Below are positions 35,955 to 44,941 of a stretch of DNA of 64,000 nt, piece by piece. The position numbers were made by a program, and so were the translations under genes. A model generated the notes under the pieces. It was given only the letters and a program-made list of their open reading frames with translations. It was not told where the DNA came from and searched no databases. Each line of letters opens with the position of its first letter. The first letter of the stretch is position 1. The stretch is from CAYFLR01 sp964343805 (GTDB lineage Bacteria; Bdellovibrionota_B; Oligoflexia; CAYFLR01): assembly GCA_964343805.1 (NCBI GenBank), contig CAYFLR010000019.1, forward strand, positions 24,138 through 88,137, given 5' to 3'.

Positions 35955-36907
35955 TCTTGATCATTTAATGCAACATCATCAGAATTCGTTTTTACATTTT
36001 TTAATTGAGTTAAAAAATCTTCTGGCATGTCGTCTTCATTATATTTTGCAAGTTCCTCAATGGTAGAGGGAAGAGGATCAATTCTATCTTTTAATTGATT
36101 CTTAATGCTTGCAAAACTCTCGTCTAATACTTCAGCGAGTAAATCTTCAGGAGAAGTTAAAGGATTTTTTTGTTCTTTAACTTCACTTAATGATATTGTT
36201 TCCTCATCATTTTCAGCATCTTCTTCGTTTGAGTCTACTTCTTGTTGTACATAGCCCATAGCGTAATAAACAATTTTTTGGCCAACGTAAATGCGATCTG
36301 GATTTACGATATCAGAGTATCTCCAAAGCATTTTCCAAGCTTTCCCTGTGCCATAAATATCTTTGGCAATTTGGGATAAAGTGTCTCCACTTTTCACGTG
36401 GTAGCTCATTGGAGTTCTTTGTAGGTAATCCATGGAAAAATCAGTGCTATCTGCAGAAAGCTGATAATATACAACATCGCCGATGGCAATTTTATTTACT
36501 TTTTCCATTGAGGCTGTGAAAAGTTCTTGATTAATACTGTTTTTGTAAATTTTTTGTTTAATTTTTTTGAGGGTATCATTGACTTCAACTACATATGGCA
36601 TATGAGTACCAGTTTCTGGTAGCATACCAAAAGAATTCTCTTGTTCCATGGGCATATCTTCAGATAGCTGTAATAAGGGCTCTTGGCTATCATCTTGGGC
36701 GGCAACTTCAGTTGTAGGCTCTTCATTTTCTCCCGGAACTGCTTCAGCTTGAGGAGTGGTTTCCATATCTGCATTGGGATCAGTTGATTCTACTGGTGGT
36801 GGCTCACTGTCCATCTCATCTGAAGAAGAGCATCCCACAAATGCTGTTGCAGCTAGAGTTGCAACGATTATATAAGACAACAAAGATAGAGTTATCTTTC
36901 TTATCAT
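35951..36907 (-). CDS. lipoprotein with two LysM domains
   Basis: A 318-residue lipoprotein: signal peptide ending TAFVGC (Cys26), an acidic Pro/Glu-rich linker, LysM 1 at 104-150 (VVEVNDTLKKI, degenerate) and LysM 2 at 168-216 (YHVKSGDTLSQIAKDIYG, canonical), then an acidic helical tail. LysM binds GlcNAc-containing glycan, so the protein probably links outer membrane and peptidoglycan. GGGGATATCATT precedes the ATG. It sits among peptidoglycan sugar genes and is divergent from glmU. Confidence 0.85.
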   Translation of the reverse strand: MIRKITLSLLSYIIVATLAATAFVGCSSSDEMDSEPPPVESTDPNADMETTPQAEAVPGENEEPTTEVAAQDDSQEPLLQLSEDMPMEQENSFGMLPETGTHMPYVVEVNDTLKKIKQKIYKNSINQELFTASMEKVNKIAIGDVVYYQLSADSTDFSMDYLQRTPMSYHVKSGDTLSQIAKDIYGTGKAWKMLWRYSDIVNPDRIYVGQKIVYYAMGYVQQEVDSNEEDAENDEETISLSEVKEQKNPLTSPEDLLAEVLDESFASIKNQLKDRIDPLPSTIEELAKYNEDDMPEDFLTQLKNVKTNSDDVALNDQD

Positions 36908-36974
36908 AATGATATCCCCAATTTAAATGTTTTACTGATTAAGAAAAGTATATCATGTTCTTTTATCAAACACC

Positions 36975-37013
36975 AAGCCCATTTTTATTTTTTTTATTTA
37001 AAGGGCTTAGCCC
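36975..37013 (+). promoter_or_regulatory. competing hairpins upstream of glmU
   Basis: AAGCCC (36975-36980) can pair with GGGCTT (37003-37008), and the same GGGCT can pair with AGCCC within GGGCTTAGCCC (37003-37013). They lie just upstream of the predicted glmU -35 box, so they are more likely a DNA operator or the end of an antisense transcript than an mRNA switch of glmU. Confidence 0.3.
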
Positions 37014-37015
37014 GG

Positions 37016-37044
37016 TTGATTTTTTAAGAAAATCACTGTATGGT
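37016..37044 (+). promoter_or_regulatory. sigma-70 type promoter of glmU-glmS
   Basis: TTGATT (37016-37021), 17-base spacer, TATGGT (37039-37044). Start near 37051 gives a leader of about 35 bases before the glmU ATG. Confidence 0.5.
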
Positions 37045-37085
37045 GGGTCTGATGTTAGTGTGCTTGAAAGGATATTATAACGCCT

Positions 37086-38072
37086 ATGAATACTGAAAAC
37101 CCTTCTAAATTAGCTGTTTTAATCCTCGCTGCCGGCCAAGGCACGAGAATGAAAACCACTTTGCCCAAAGTTCTCATTCCACTTTTGGAAAAACCACTTT
37201 TAAAACATGTGGTTGATAGAGCTCTCTTTTTACAGCCAGAAATTTTAATTCCTATCGTAAGTCCGCAGATAGAAGAGGTCCTTCCTCAACATTTTGAAAT
37301 TCACGATCCTATTAAAATCTGCATTCAAGACCCTCCCCTGGGAACCGGGCATGCCATAGCTTGTGGCTGTAAATTACTTTCCCATTTTGAAGGAAATATA
37401 CTCATTCTGAGTGGGGATGTTCCTGCAATTTCTTTAGATACTATGCAAAATCTCATTGAAACTCATCAGAATAAAAACGCCGCAGTTTCCTTATTAACAT
37501 ACTTTCCAGAGGACCCCACCGGTTACGGACGTATTGTTCGCAACAGGGAAAACCTTATAATCAACATCACAGAGCATAAAGATGCCGATGCTGAGGTTTT
37601 AAAGATTAACGAGGTAAACTCTGGTATATATTGCTTTTCCGCAAAATTTTTGCTGCAAAATATCGATCGTTTAGATTCCAATAACCAACAAGCAGAATTT
37701 TATTTAACCGATTTGATTAAAATGGCGGTTGAGCAAAGCCTTGTAGTAGAAGGTGTTTCCACCCAAGACCCTATGGAACTTTCCGGTTTAAACAACATGG
37801 TTCAGCTCAGTGAACTTGCTAAATATCTTTATTTACAAATCTGCACCAACCATCAAATCACTAACGGCGTTTGTATTATCGATCCTTTAAACACCTATAT
37901 ATCGCCCGACACCCAAATTGCCAAAGATGTAATCATACATCCAGGAAGTCACCTATGTGGAAAAACCATTATTGAAAAGGGAGTTACCATCGGTCCTAAT
38001 TGTATTTTAGAAGATGCTCATATCAAGGCTGACACCCAATTAGCTGGCGGTTCCATTATTAACCAAAAATAG
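37086..38072 (+). CDS. glmU: GlmU-type GlcNAc-1-phosphate uridylyltransferase, short form without acetyltransferase domain
   Basis: Makes UDP-GlcNAc from GlcNAc-1-P and UTP. The uridylyltransferase domain is complete: LAAGQGTRMKTTLPKVL, QDPPLGTGHA, LSGDVPAI, GYGRIVRN and EVNSGIYCF. Normal GlmU is about 450 residues; this is 328. Only about three beta-helix coils follow (ISPDTQIAKDVIIHPGS to GPNCILEDA), and the stretch that holds the acetyltransferase catalytic His is missing. The gene is closed by a stop and glmS starts 26 bases later, so no frameshifted remainder is hidden. GlcN-1-P acetylation must be done elsewhere, or this copy serves another sugar. Confidence 0.85.
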   Translation: MNTENPSKLAVLILAAGQGTRMKTTLPKVLIPLLEKPLLKHVVDRALFLQPEILIPIVSPQIEEVLPQHFEIHDPIKICIQDPPLGTGHAIACGCKLLSHFEGNILILSGDVPAISLDTMQNLIETHQNKNAAVSLLTYFPEDPTGYGRIVRNRENLIINITEHKDADAEVLKINEVNSGIYCFSAKFLLQNIDRLDSNNQQAEFYLTDLIKMAVEQSLVVEGVSTQDPMELSGLNNMVQLSELAKYLYLQICTNHQITNGVCIIDPLNTYISPDTQIAKDVIIHPGSHLCGKTIIEKGVTIGPNCILEDAHIKADTQLAGGSIINQK

Positions 38073-38098
38073 AATTAAATTATTTCAGGAGAAATATT

Positions 38099-39928
38099 AT
38101 GTGCGGTATCATGGGATACATTGGAAGTGATAAAGCCGAAGAAGTTATATTAGAAGGACTTAAAACACTTGAATATCGTGGTTACGATTCTGCTGGAATC
38201 GCTGTTTTATCCAATAACGAGATCAGCATCGTCAAAACTGAGGGCAAAATACGGCGTCTTGCTCAAAAGATTAATGATCACCATTTTGAGAATTGTCATA
38301 CCGGTATTGGTCACACTAGGTGGGCAACGCATGGAAAACCCAATGAAACCAATGCTCACCCTCACCAATCTGGAAATTTCGTTGTTATTCATAACGGTAT
38401 AATTGAAAACTATCTGACGCTTAAAGAAGAACTTATAGCGAAGGGTGTAACCTTTACCACCGAGACTGATACTGAAGTCATTGCCCACTTAATTAATCAC
38501 CTTAGTCCTGAATTCAATAGCATTGTTGAGATACTTTGCGAACTAACCAGGCGCTTAGAAGGATCTTACGCACTGGGTGTGCTAAATAAAGACAAACCTG
38601 ATCACCTTTATGGCATACGAAATGGCTCCCCTTTAATTATTGGGGAATCTTCTGAACACATGTTATTTGCTTCCGACATACCCGCTCTAATTAGCTATAC
38701 CAACAAGTTGTATTTCCTAGATGATATGGATATATTTTCCATATCACTAAATTCGGTTAAATTTTATAACAAAGAAGGTGAATCAATCACCAAAACACCA
38801 TCTACCGTGCAATGGACCCCTTCCATGGTTGACAAGAGTGGTTATAAACACTATATGCTCAAGGAAATATTTGAACAGTCTTCCTCAGCGGCCAACACAA
38901 TAAATACCCGTATTCACAAAGATGATTTGAGCATTAACCTTGATGAAGATGGATTTCACACCGATTTTACCAAAATTAATCGAATACATATAATAGCCTG
39001 TGGAACCAGTTATCATGCCGGTTTAGTTGGAAAATATATCATTGAAAACGATTGTCAAATACCCGTAGAAATTGATCTTGCCAGTGAATTTCGCTATCGT
39101 AATCCTGTTCTTGATAAATCCACACTAGTGATTCCTATATCTCAATCAGGTGAGACTGCAGATACACTTGCATCACTTAAGATTTGCAACGAAAAAAATA
39201 TTCCATCCATCGCCATTTGTAACGTGCTCCAGAGCTCTATACCGAGAGAATGTAACGACACTCTTTACACCTTAGCCGGTCCTGAAATAGGAGTGGCTTC
39301 AACAAAAGCATTCACCACTCAAATTATCGCTTTAAATTTACTTTCTTTAGCAATTGCTCAAAAAAATAATCTCATAAGCGAAGAAGATCGAAAAGAAAAG
39401 ATTACCCACTTACTGAAACTCCCTCAACTTATCGAAAAAACTTTGGGCCTAAATGAGCAAATTACCGATCTAGCCACTCACTATTATCAGAAATTTAATT
39501 GTATCTATATAGGCAGAGGCATTCAATATCCCATAGCGCTCGAAGGAGCCCTTAAATTAAAAGAAATTAGCTACATCCATGCTGAAGGCTATGCAGCTGG
39601 AGAAATGAAACATGGCCCCATAGCGCTCATTGATGAGGACCTCCCCACTTTCGCGGTCTGTTTGAAAGATAATTCCTATCTAAAGATGGTTGCCAATATC
39701 GAAGAGATTAGATCACGAAAAGGAGAAATTATAATCGTAGCCACTGAAGGGGATGAACAAATAAAACATTATTCAGATAATATACTATATATACCTGAAT
39801 GCGCTTGGGAAGTATCTCCCATTTTAGCTTCCATACCTCTTCAATTATTGGCGTACCACATCGCTTCACTCAAGGGAACTGATGTGGATCAACCCCGAAA
39901 CCTTGCAAAGAGTGTCACCGTTGAATAA
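38099..39928 (+). CDS. glmS: glutamine--fructose-6-phosphate aminotransferase
   Basis: First committed enzyme of amino-sugar synthesis: fructose-6-P plus glutamine to glucosamine-6-P. 609 residues, the family's standard length. Type II glutamine amidotransferase domain starts MCGIMGYIG with Cys2 as nucleophile; HTRWATHGKP and HNGIIENY follow. Two SIS isomerase domains contain CGTSYHAG, SQSGETADT and the C-terminal DQPRNLAKSVTVE. AGGAGA precedes the ATG. No glmS ribozyme is recognised; the gene follows glmU in the same unit. Confidence 0.98.
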   Translation: MCGIMGYIGSDKAEEVILEGLKTLEYRGYDSAGIAVLSNNEISIVKTEGKIRRLAQKINDHHFENCHTGIGHTRWATHGKPNETNAHPHQSGNFVVIHNGIIENYLTLKEELIAKGVTFTTETDTEVIAHLINHLSPEFNSIVEILCELTRRLEGSYALGVLNKDKPDHLYGIRNGSPLIIGESSEHMLFASDIPALISYTNKLYFLDDMDIFSISLNSVKFYNKEGESITKTPSTVQWTPSMVDKSGYKHYMLKEIFEQSSSAANTINTRIHKDDLSINLDEDGFHTDFTKINRIHIIACGTSYHAGLVGKYIIENDCQIPVEIDLASEFRYRNPVLDKSTLVIPISQSGETADTLASLKICNEKNIPSIAICNVLQSSIPRECNDTLYTLAGPEIGVASTKAFTTQIIALNLLSLAIAQKNNLISEEDRKEKITHLLKLPQLIEKTLGLNEQITDLATHYYQKFNCIYIGRGIQYPIALEGALKLKEISYIHAEGYAAGEMKHGPIALIDEDLPTFAVCLKDNSYLKMVANIEEIRSRKGEIIIVATEGDEQIKHYSDNILYIPECAWEVSPILASIPLQLLAYHIASLKGTDVDQPRNLAKSVTVE

Positions 39929-42101
39929 AAATCAAATTATCAATCTCAATCCCCAACAACTACAAGCCGCGACTCATACAGAGGGTCCCTTAGTCATTTT
40001 TGCAGGAGCAGGCAGTGGAAAAACCAGAGTAGTCTGCGCTCGCATTGCCTACCTTCTTCAAAATAATGTGCATCCTAAGACCATTATGGCTCTCACTTTC
40101 ACTAATAAAGCCGCTAATGAAATGAGAGATCGTGTTTTAACATCCATTGGGGCTCCAGGTAAGTCATGTTTAATTAGTACATTCCATAGCGCATGTGCGG
40201 TTTTACTTCGTCCCTACTACACTCATCTTGGCTTTCAAAACCCTTATACTATCATCGACGATCAAGAACAGCTTTCATTACTTAAAACCATTATGAAAGA
40301 GCTCAATATTTCCACCTACTTTTTGACTGCCAAAAATATACAAGGCGCGATTAATAAAGCCAAACAAGATGGAATAGACGCCACCACTTTTGCAGGTAAC
40401 GCATCTGATTCACCTAAAACTTTGGCTATAAGCAACGTCTACAATGTTTACTCACAAAGACTGCTTCAAAACTGTCAAATGGATTTTGGCGATTTGTTAC
40501 TCGGTTTTGTAAAGCTATTAGAATCCGAAGAGAACATCAGACATCATTTTCAAAATAGATTTCAATACATCATGGTTGATGAATACCAAGATACCAATTG
40601 TATTCAAAATCGCTTAATAAATATTCTAGCTGAACAACATCAAAATATCTGCATTGTGGGTGACGATGATCAATCAATCTACTCCTGGCGGGGCGCAAAC
40701 CCCGAGTATATTTTGTCTTTTAAAAATACCTATCCAAAAGCACAAAGTATCAATTTAGAACAAAACTATCGCTCCAGTAAGAACATCATTGAAGCAGCCT
40801 CTCATGTGATTAATAAAAACCAAAATCGTGCACCCAAGAAACTGTGGACCGACAACGAAGCCGGAGAATTAATTCAACTTCAACATATCGAAGATAATTA
40901 TCAAGAGGCGAGTTACATAGCTAACCAGATTCATATCTTGAATTCACAAGGTGTTTTTCTAAACAATATTGCTATTTTTTATCGCACCAACGCCCAATCT
41001 CGCATTCTAGAAGAAACCTTCAATCGTACAGATATCGCCTATCGTATCTATGGGTCTATTAAATTTTTCGACCGCACAGAAGTTCGGGATCTGCTTGCTT
41101 ATCTTAAACTGATCAATAACCCACATAATGCCATTGCCTTCGACCGGATATTAAATAAACCCGCTCGCGGTATCGGGAAAACCACCCTTAAAAAGATTAC
41201 TGATCTTAGTAATCAATTAAAAATTTCTAAATTCCAGGTTCTTTCCGAAAAGGTTGAGGAACTCCCAGTCAGTAAAGCAATCAAAACTAAACTGCAAAAT
41301 TTCCGCGAATTGATCACCTCATTTATGGAGCTGTGCTCCAACAAGAACACTTCTGAGCTTCTCGATCTTATTATTCAAAAAACTGATTATTATAATTTTC
41401 TGGAAACCATGGATCCTGAAACTTACGCAGACCGGTTTCAAAATATCCAAGAATTATTAAACTCCATTCGTGTTTTAGAAGAAAAGAACCAAATCAATAA
41501 TCTTGACGCCTATCTGCAACATATTAGCCTGCAATCTGATCTTGATAGTTCAAGCGATACGGATAAACATTCCTCATTTATATCTCTAATGACATTACAT
41601 ATGGCTAAGGGACTTGAATTTGATTATGTTTTTGTGATTGGAGCAGAAGAGGGTCTTCTCCCTCATTCTAATAGCACTTTTGATATTAGAAATCTGGAAG
41701 AAGAAAGGCGTCTTTTTTATGTAGGCATGACCCGAGCTAAAATAAAACTTTTTATAACCGCATGCAAACGACGAATGGAACACGGTTCCTATAATTATCA
41801 TCTGCCGTCTCCCTTTTTAAATGAAATTCCTAGCGAATATATTGAATCGAACATCCCTCGGTCAAACTATAACTTCTCCCCAGCAACTAAATCCTCGTTT
41901 TCTGCTTCAACCATTGATTCCACGGATAATGAAGAAGAATCTGTCTTCCGTCCTGGCCACCTGGTATTCCATAAAACATTTGGTAAAGGAATTATTAAAC
42001 AGACAGCTCCCTGCAGTAATGGACTCAAAGTAACCGTCATCTTTAAAGGCTTGGGTATTAAAACAATTCTTTCTAATTATCTTTCATCTGAGGAATTTTA
42101 A
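39882..42101 (+). CDS. UvrD/PcrA-family ATP-dependent DNA helicase
   Basis: Second SF1A helicase of the window, 739 residues. Motif I AGAGSGKT (41-48), motif II VDEYQDTN, motif III GDDDQSIYSWRGA, motif VI VGMTRAKIKL. Unlike the 29631-31664 helicase it carries the C-terminal PcrA/UvrD Tudor-like domain (GHLVFHKTFGKGIIKQ), which in PcrA contacts RNA polymerase. The ATG at 39882 overlaps glmS by 47 bases and has AAGGGA upstream; a TTG at 39921 after AGAG is the alternative. It precedes mnmG by 3 bases. Confidence 0.93.
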   Translation: MWINPETLQRVSPLNKNQIINLNPQQLQAATHTEGPLVIFAGAGSGKTRVVCARIAYLLQNNVHPKTIMALTFTNKAANEMRDRVLTSIGAPGKSCLISTFHSACAVLLRPYYTHLGFQNPYTIIDDQEQLSLLKTIMKELNISTYFLTAKNIQGAINKAKQDGIDATTFAGNASDSPKTLAISNVYNVYSQRLLQNCQMDFGDLLLGFVKLLESEENIRHHFQNRFQYIMVDEYQDTNCIQNRLINILAEQHQNICIVGDDDQSIYSWRGANPEYILSFKNTYPKAQSINLEQNYRSSKNIIEAASHVINKNQNRAPKKLWTDNEAGELIQLQHIEDNYQEASYIANQIHILNSQGVFLNNIAIFYRTNAQSRILEETFNRTDIAYRIYGSIKFFDRTEVRDLLAYLKLINNPHNAIAFDRILNKPARGIGKTTLKKITDLSNQLKISKFQVLSEKVEELPVSKAIKTKLQNFRELITSFMELCSNKNTSELLDLIIQKTDYYNFLETMDPETYADRFQNIQELLNSIRVLEEKNQINNLDAYLQHISLQSDLDSSSDTDKHSSFISLMTLHMAKGLEFDYVFVIGAEEGLLPHSNSTFDIRNLEEERRLFYVGMTRAKIKLFITACKRRMEHGSYNYHLPSPFLNEIPSEYIESNIPRSNYNFSPATKSSFSASTIDSTDNEEESVFRPGHLVFHKTFGKGIIKQTAPCSNGLKVTVIFKGLGIKTILSNYLSSEEF

Positions 42102-42104
42102 GCT

Positions 42105-43968
42105 ATGAGCTTTATCCATAAATATTCAGTTGTAGTTGTAGGTGCCGGACATGCTGGATGTGAAGCCGCATTGGCCACTTCTCGACTAGGAATTTCTACC
42201 TGTCTTATCACAATGAATGTAGATCATATAGCTTCTATGTCATGCAACCCTGCCATAGGTGGAACCGCTAAGGGGCATTTGGTTAGAGAAATAGATTCAT
42301 TAGGTGGAATCATGGGACAGGTTGCCGATTACCGGCATCCAATTTAGGACTCTCAATGCCTCAAAAGGACCAGCCGTCCATGCCTCTCGTGCTCAAATTG
42401 ACCGCGATCTTTACCGACGAGAAATGGGTTCTATCATCCAGAATCAACCCAATTTGTCTTTTCTACAAGATACCGTGACTCAGCTTATTTTCGAAGATAA
42501 TAAGGTTACTGGGCTAGTCACTGAGTTTGAAAGAGAGATAAAATGCGAACAAATAATTATTACCACAGGAACCTTTTTACAGGGTCTCATGCATATCGGA
42601 ACCAATAAAATAGATGGTGGACGTCTCGGCGATCAAAGCTCTATAAATTTATCCAAATCTCTTGTAGACGCTGGCTTCAAACTCGGACGATTAAAAACCG
42701 GTACCACTCCTCGTCTCAATGGGAACACCATTAATTTTGATGCAATGCAGGAACAGGCTGGGGACACTGAATTCCTTCCTTTCTCATATCACAACCGTCA
42801 TGTAAAACTAGAAAATAAAGTATGCTGTCATATGACATATACTAATCAAAACACTCATCAAATAATTGCTGATAACATTGCCAATTCCCCATTATTTAGT
42901 GGCCAAATCAATGGTATCGGTCCACGCTACTGCCCGAGTATAGAAGACAAAGTTCACCGCTTCCCCGATCGTCAAAGACACCAGATCTTCGTAGAACCTG
43001 AAGGTTTAAAATCCAATGAATATTATCCAAATGGCCTTTCTACTAGTCTACCTCTGGCCATACAACTTGATTACATTAGGTCCATAGTTGGTTTAGAGGA
43101 AGCTGAAATCGTTCGTCCAGGATACGCTGTGGAATACGATTTTATTAACCCTATAAACCTTCTTCCCACTTTAGAAACTAAACCAATCAAAGGATTATTT
43201 CTAGCAGGCCAGATTAATGGCACATCCGGCTATGAAGAGGCCGCCGCGCAGGGTTTAATTGCAGGCATCAATGCGGGTATGAATATCCTTTCAAGAGCAC
43301 CATTTATACTGTCACGATCCGAATCATATATTGGCGTGCTGATTGATGATCTTATAACTTGTGGCACTAATGAGCCCTATCGCATGTTCACTTCTCGTGC
43401 AGAATTTAGACTTTCACTACGCGAAGACAACACCATAACTCGTCTCCTCCAAAAAGGTTACACTATTGGACTCGTAAGCGATGAACTCTATAAGGAATAC
43501 CAAGAAGAAATGAACACCGTCCAACAGGTGACAGAAACTTTAAAGTCCACCTACCTTTCCTTAAGCAAAGAAAATGCTAAAAAATTCGAAGATAACAACA
43601 TCCCTTTTCCTGAAACCTCCGTTAGTTTTGACTCTCTCCTAAAAAGAAACACTATGAACTATGATGACGTCACAATATACACCAATCAACTCCCCCCTCT
43701 CCCCACTCATTTAGCAAAACTAGTTGAAGCCAATATCAAACTAGAGGGCTATATTAAAAGGCAAACGACTGAAATCAACCGTCTCAAAACCAATGAAAAC
43801 ATTTTGATACCAAAAGAATTCTCTTTCGATCAAATTCCAGGGCTTTCCAACGAAATTCGTGAACTCCTCAAAAATCACCGCCCCCACAACTTAGCTCAGG
43901 CCATCAACATTCCCGGCGTCACTCCAGCAGCTATTTCTATTCTGATGCTCTACCTTACTAAAAAATAG
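42105..43968 (+). CDS. mnmG: tRNA uridine-5-carboxymethylaminomethyl modification enzyme MnmG (frameshifted)
   Basis: FAD enzyme that with MnmE modifies wobble uridine 34. The first 80 codons (VVVVGAGHAGCEAALATSRLG, the FAD motif, and MSCNPAIGGTAKGHLVREID) are in one frame and stop at 42347. The rest (TGIQFRTLNASKGPAVHASRAQ through FTSRAEFRLSLREDN) is in another. At GATTACC (42327-42333) two bases seem to be missing between the conserved Ala-Asp and Thr-Gly-Ile-Gln. Restoring two bases gives 621 residues, the usual length. A sequencing or assembly error is the likeliest cause. It ends just before the parS sites. Confidence 0.9.
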
Positions 43969-43976
43969 TCCTCCTT

Positions 43977-43992
43977 TGTTTCACGTGAAACA
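43977..43992. other. parS centromere site 1 (perfect)
   Basis: TGTTTCACGTGAAACA is identical to the classical 16-bp parS palindrome bound by ParB. It lies directly upstream of parA. Confidence 0.95.
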
Positions 43993-44013
43993 ACCCTACT
44001 TTTTTAGTTAGTG

Positions 44014-44029
44014 TGTTCCACGTGGAACC
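44014..44029. other. parS-like site 2 (variant)
   Basis: TGTTCCACGTGGAACC keeps the CACGTG core and palindrome GTTCCACGTGGAAC but changes T to C (and A to G) at the symmetric positions. Centre-to-centre distance to site 1 is 37 bases. Confidence 0.85.
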
Positions 44030-44110
44030 ATTTTTTATTTGGCTTTTCATTGCATTTTTTTTTCAATTGTAATAGAGTTCATCCAATCAATTTTTTATTG
44101 GAGCAAATTT

Positions 44111-44941
44111 ATGACACGGATTATTTCTGTTGCTAACCAAAAGGGTGGTGTTGGAAAGACAACTTCTGCAGTAAATTTAGGGGCTTCTCTTGCCGCATTA
44201 AAAAAGAGGGTATTACTTATTGACCTTGACCCCCAGGGTAACTCGTGCAGTGGCCTTGGTGTCCGCATGAATAAGTCGAATCAACATATCTATCATGTGC
44301 TCATTGGTCATGCCAATTTTAAGTCTATCATATTGAAATCAATTGTTAAAAATCTTGATTTAGTGCCTGCTAACTCAGACCTCTATGGGATTGAAATTGA
44401 GCTGTCTCAGACCATTGCACGAGAATTTAGATTAAAAGATGCTCTTGAAAGCGTCCAAGACTATTACGATTATATATTGATTGATTGCCCCCCAGCCTTA
44501 GGGATATTAACCATCAATGCGCTTACTGCCAGTGATTCCGTATTAATACCCTTACAATGTGAATATTACGCATTAGAAGGATTGAGTAGTCTTCTTAACA
44601 CTCTCAATTTGGTGAGACGGATTAATACCGACCTTACACTTGAAGGCATCCTGTTTACCATGTTTGATAAACGAAACAACATATGCCACCAGGTAGTTAA
44701 TGAAGTAACCTCAAGGTTTAAAACGGATGTTTTTAAAACCATTATACCCCGTAATGTGAAGCTTTCTGAAGCTCCGAGTCATGAGAAACCTATTTTACTT
44801 TATGATATGTCTTCACCAGGCTGCAAAGCCTATTTTAACTTAGCAAAAGAGGTTATTCGTCGAAAACCACGATCGACAAATAAACCAATACCCTCTTACA
44901 AAGAGACCAATAAAAAATCGAAAAGGAGTGCAAGAATATGA
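44111..44941 (+). CDS. parA: chromosome partitioning ATPase ParA (Soj)
   Basis: Deviant Walker A ATPase of 276 residues that moves ParB-parS complexes over the nucleoid. KGGVGKTT at residues 11-18, LIDLDPQGNSCSGLG and LIDCPPALGILT are visible. The start at 44111 has GGAG 8 bases upstream and begins at the conserved MTRIISVANQ; the frame is open further upstream to 44039 without a credible signal. It sits beside two parS sites and overlaps parB by 4 bases. Confidence 0.97.
   Translation: MTRIISVANQKGGVGKTTSAVNLGASLAALKKRVLLIDLDPQGNSCSGLGVRMNKSNQHIYHVLIGHANFKSIILKSIVKNLDLVPANSDLYGIEIELSQTIAREFRLKDALESVQDYYDYILIDCPPALGILTINALTASDSVLIPLQCEYYALEGLSSLLNTLNLVRRINTDLTLEGILFTMFDKRNNICHQVVNEVTSRFKTDVFKTIIPRNVKLSEAPSHEKPILLYDMSSPGCKAYFNLAKEVIRRKPRSTNKPIPSYKETNKKSKRSARI

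Noticed and set aside
38041..38098. Hidden remainder of the GlmU acetyltransferase domain after a frameshift
   Set aside because: Only 26 bases separate the stop from glmS, and no beta-helix hexapeptides appear in other frames there.
42304..42347. Second fragment of mnmG as an independent gene with its own ATG
   Set aside because: The ATG is inside conserved FAD-domain sequence (GGIMGQ); the fragment alone would lack the FAD motif, so a frameshift is the better reading.
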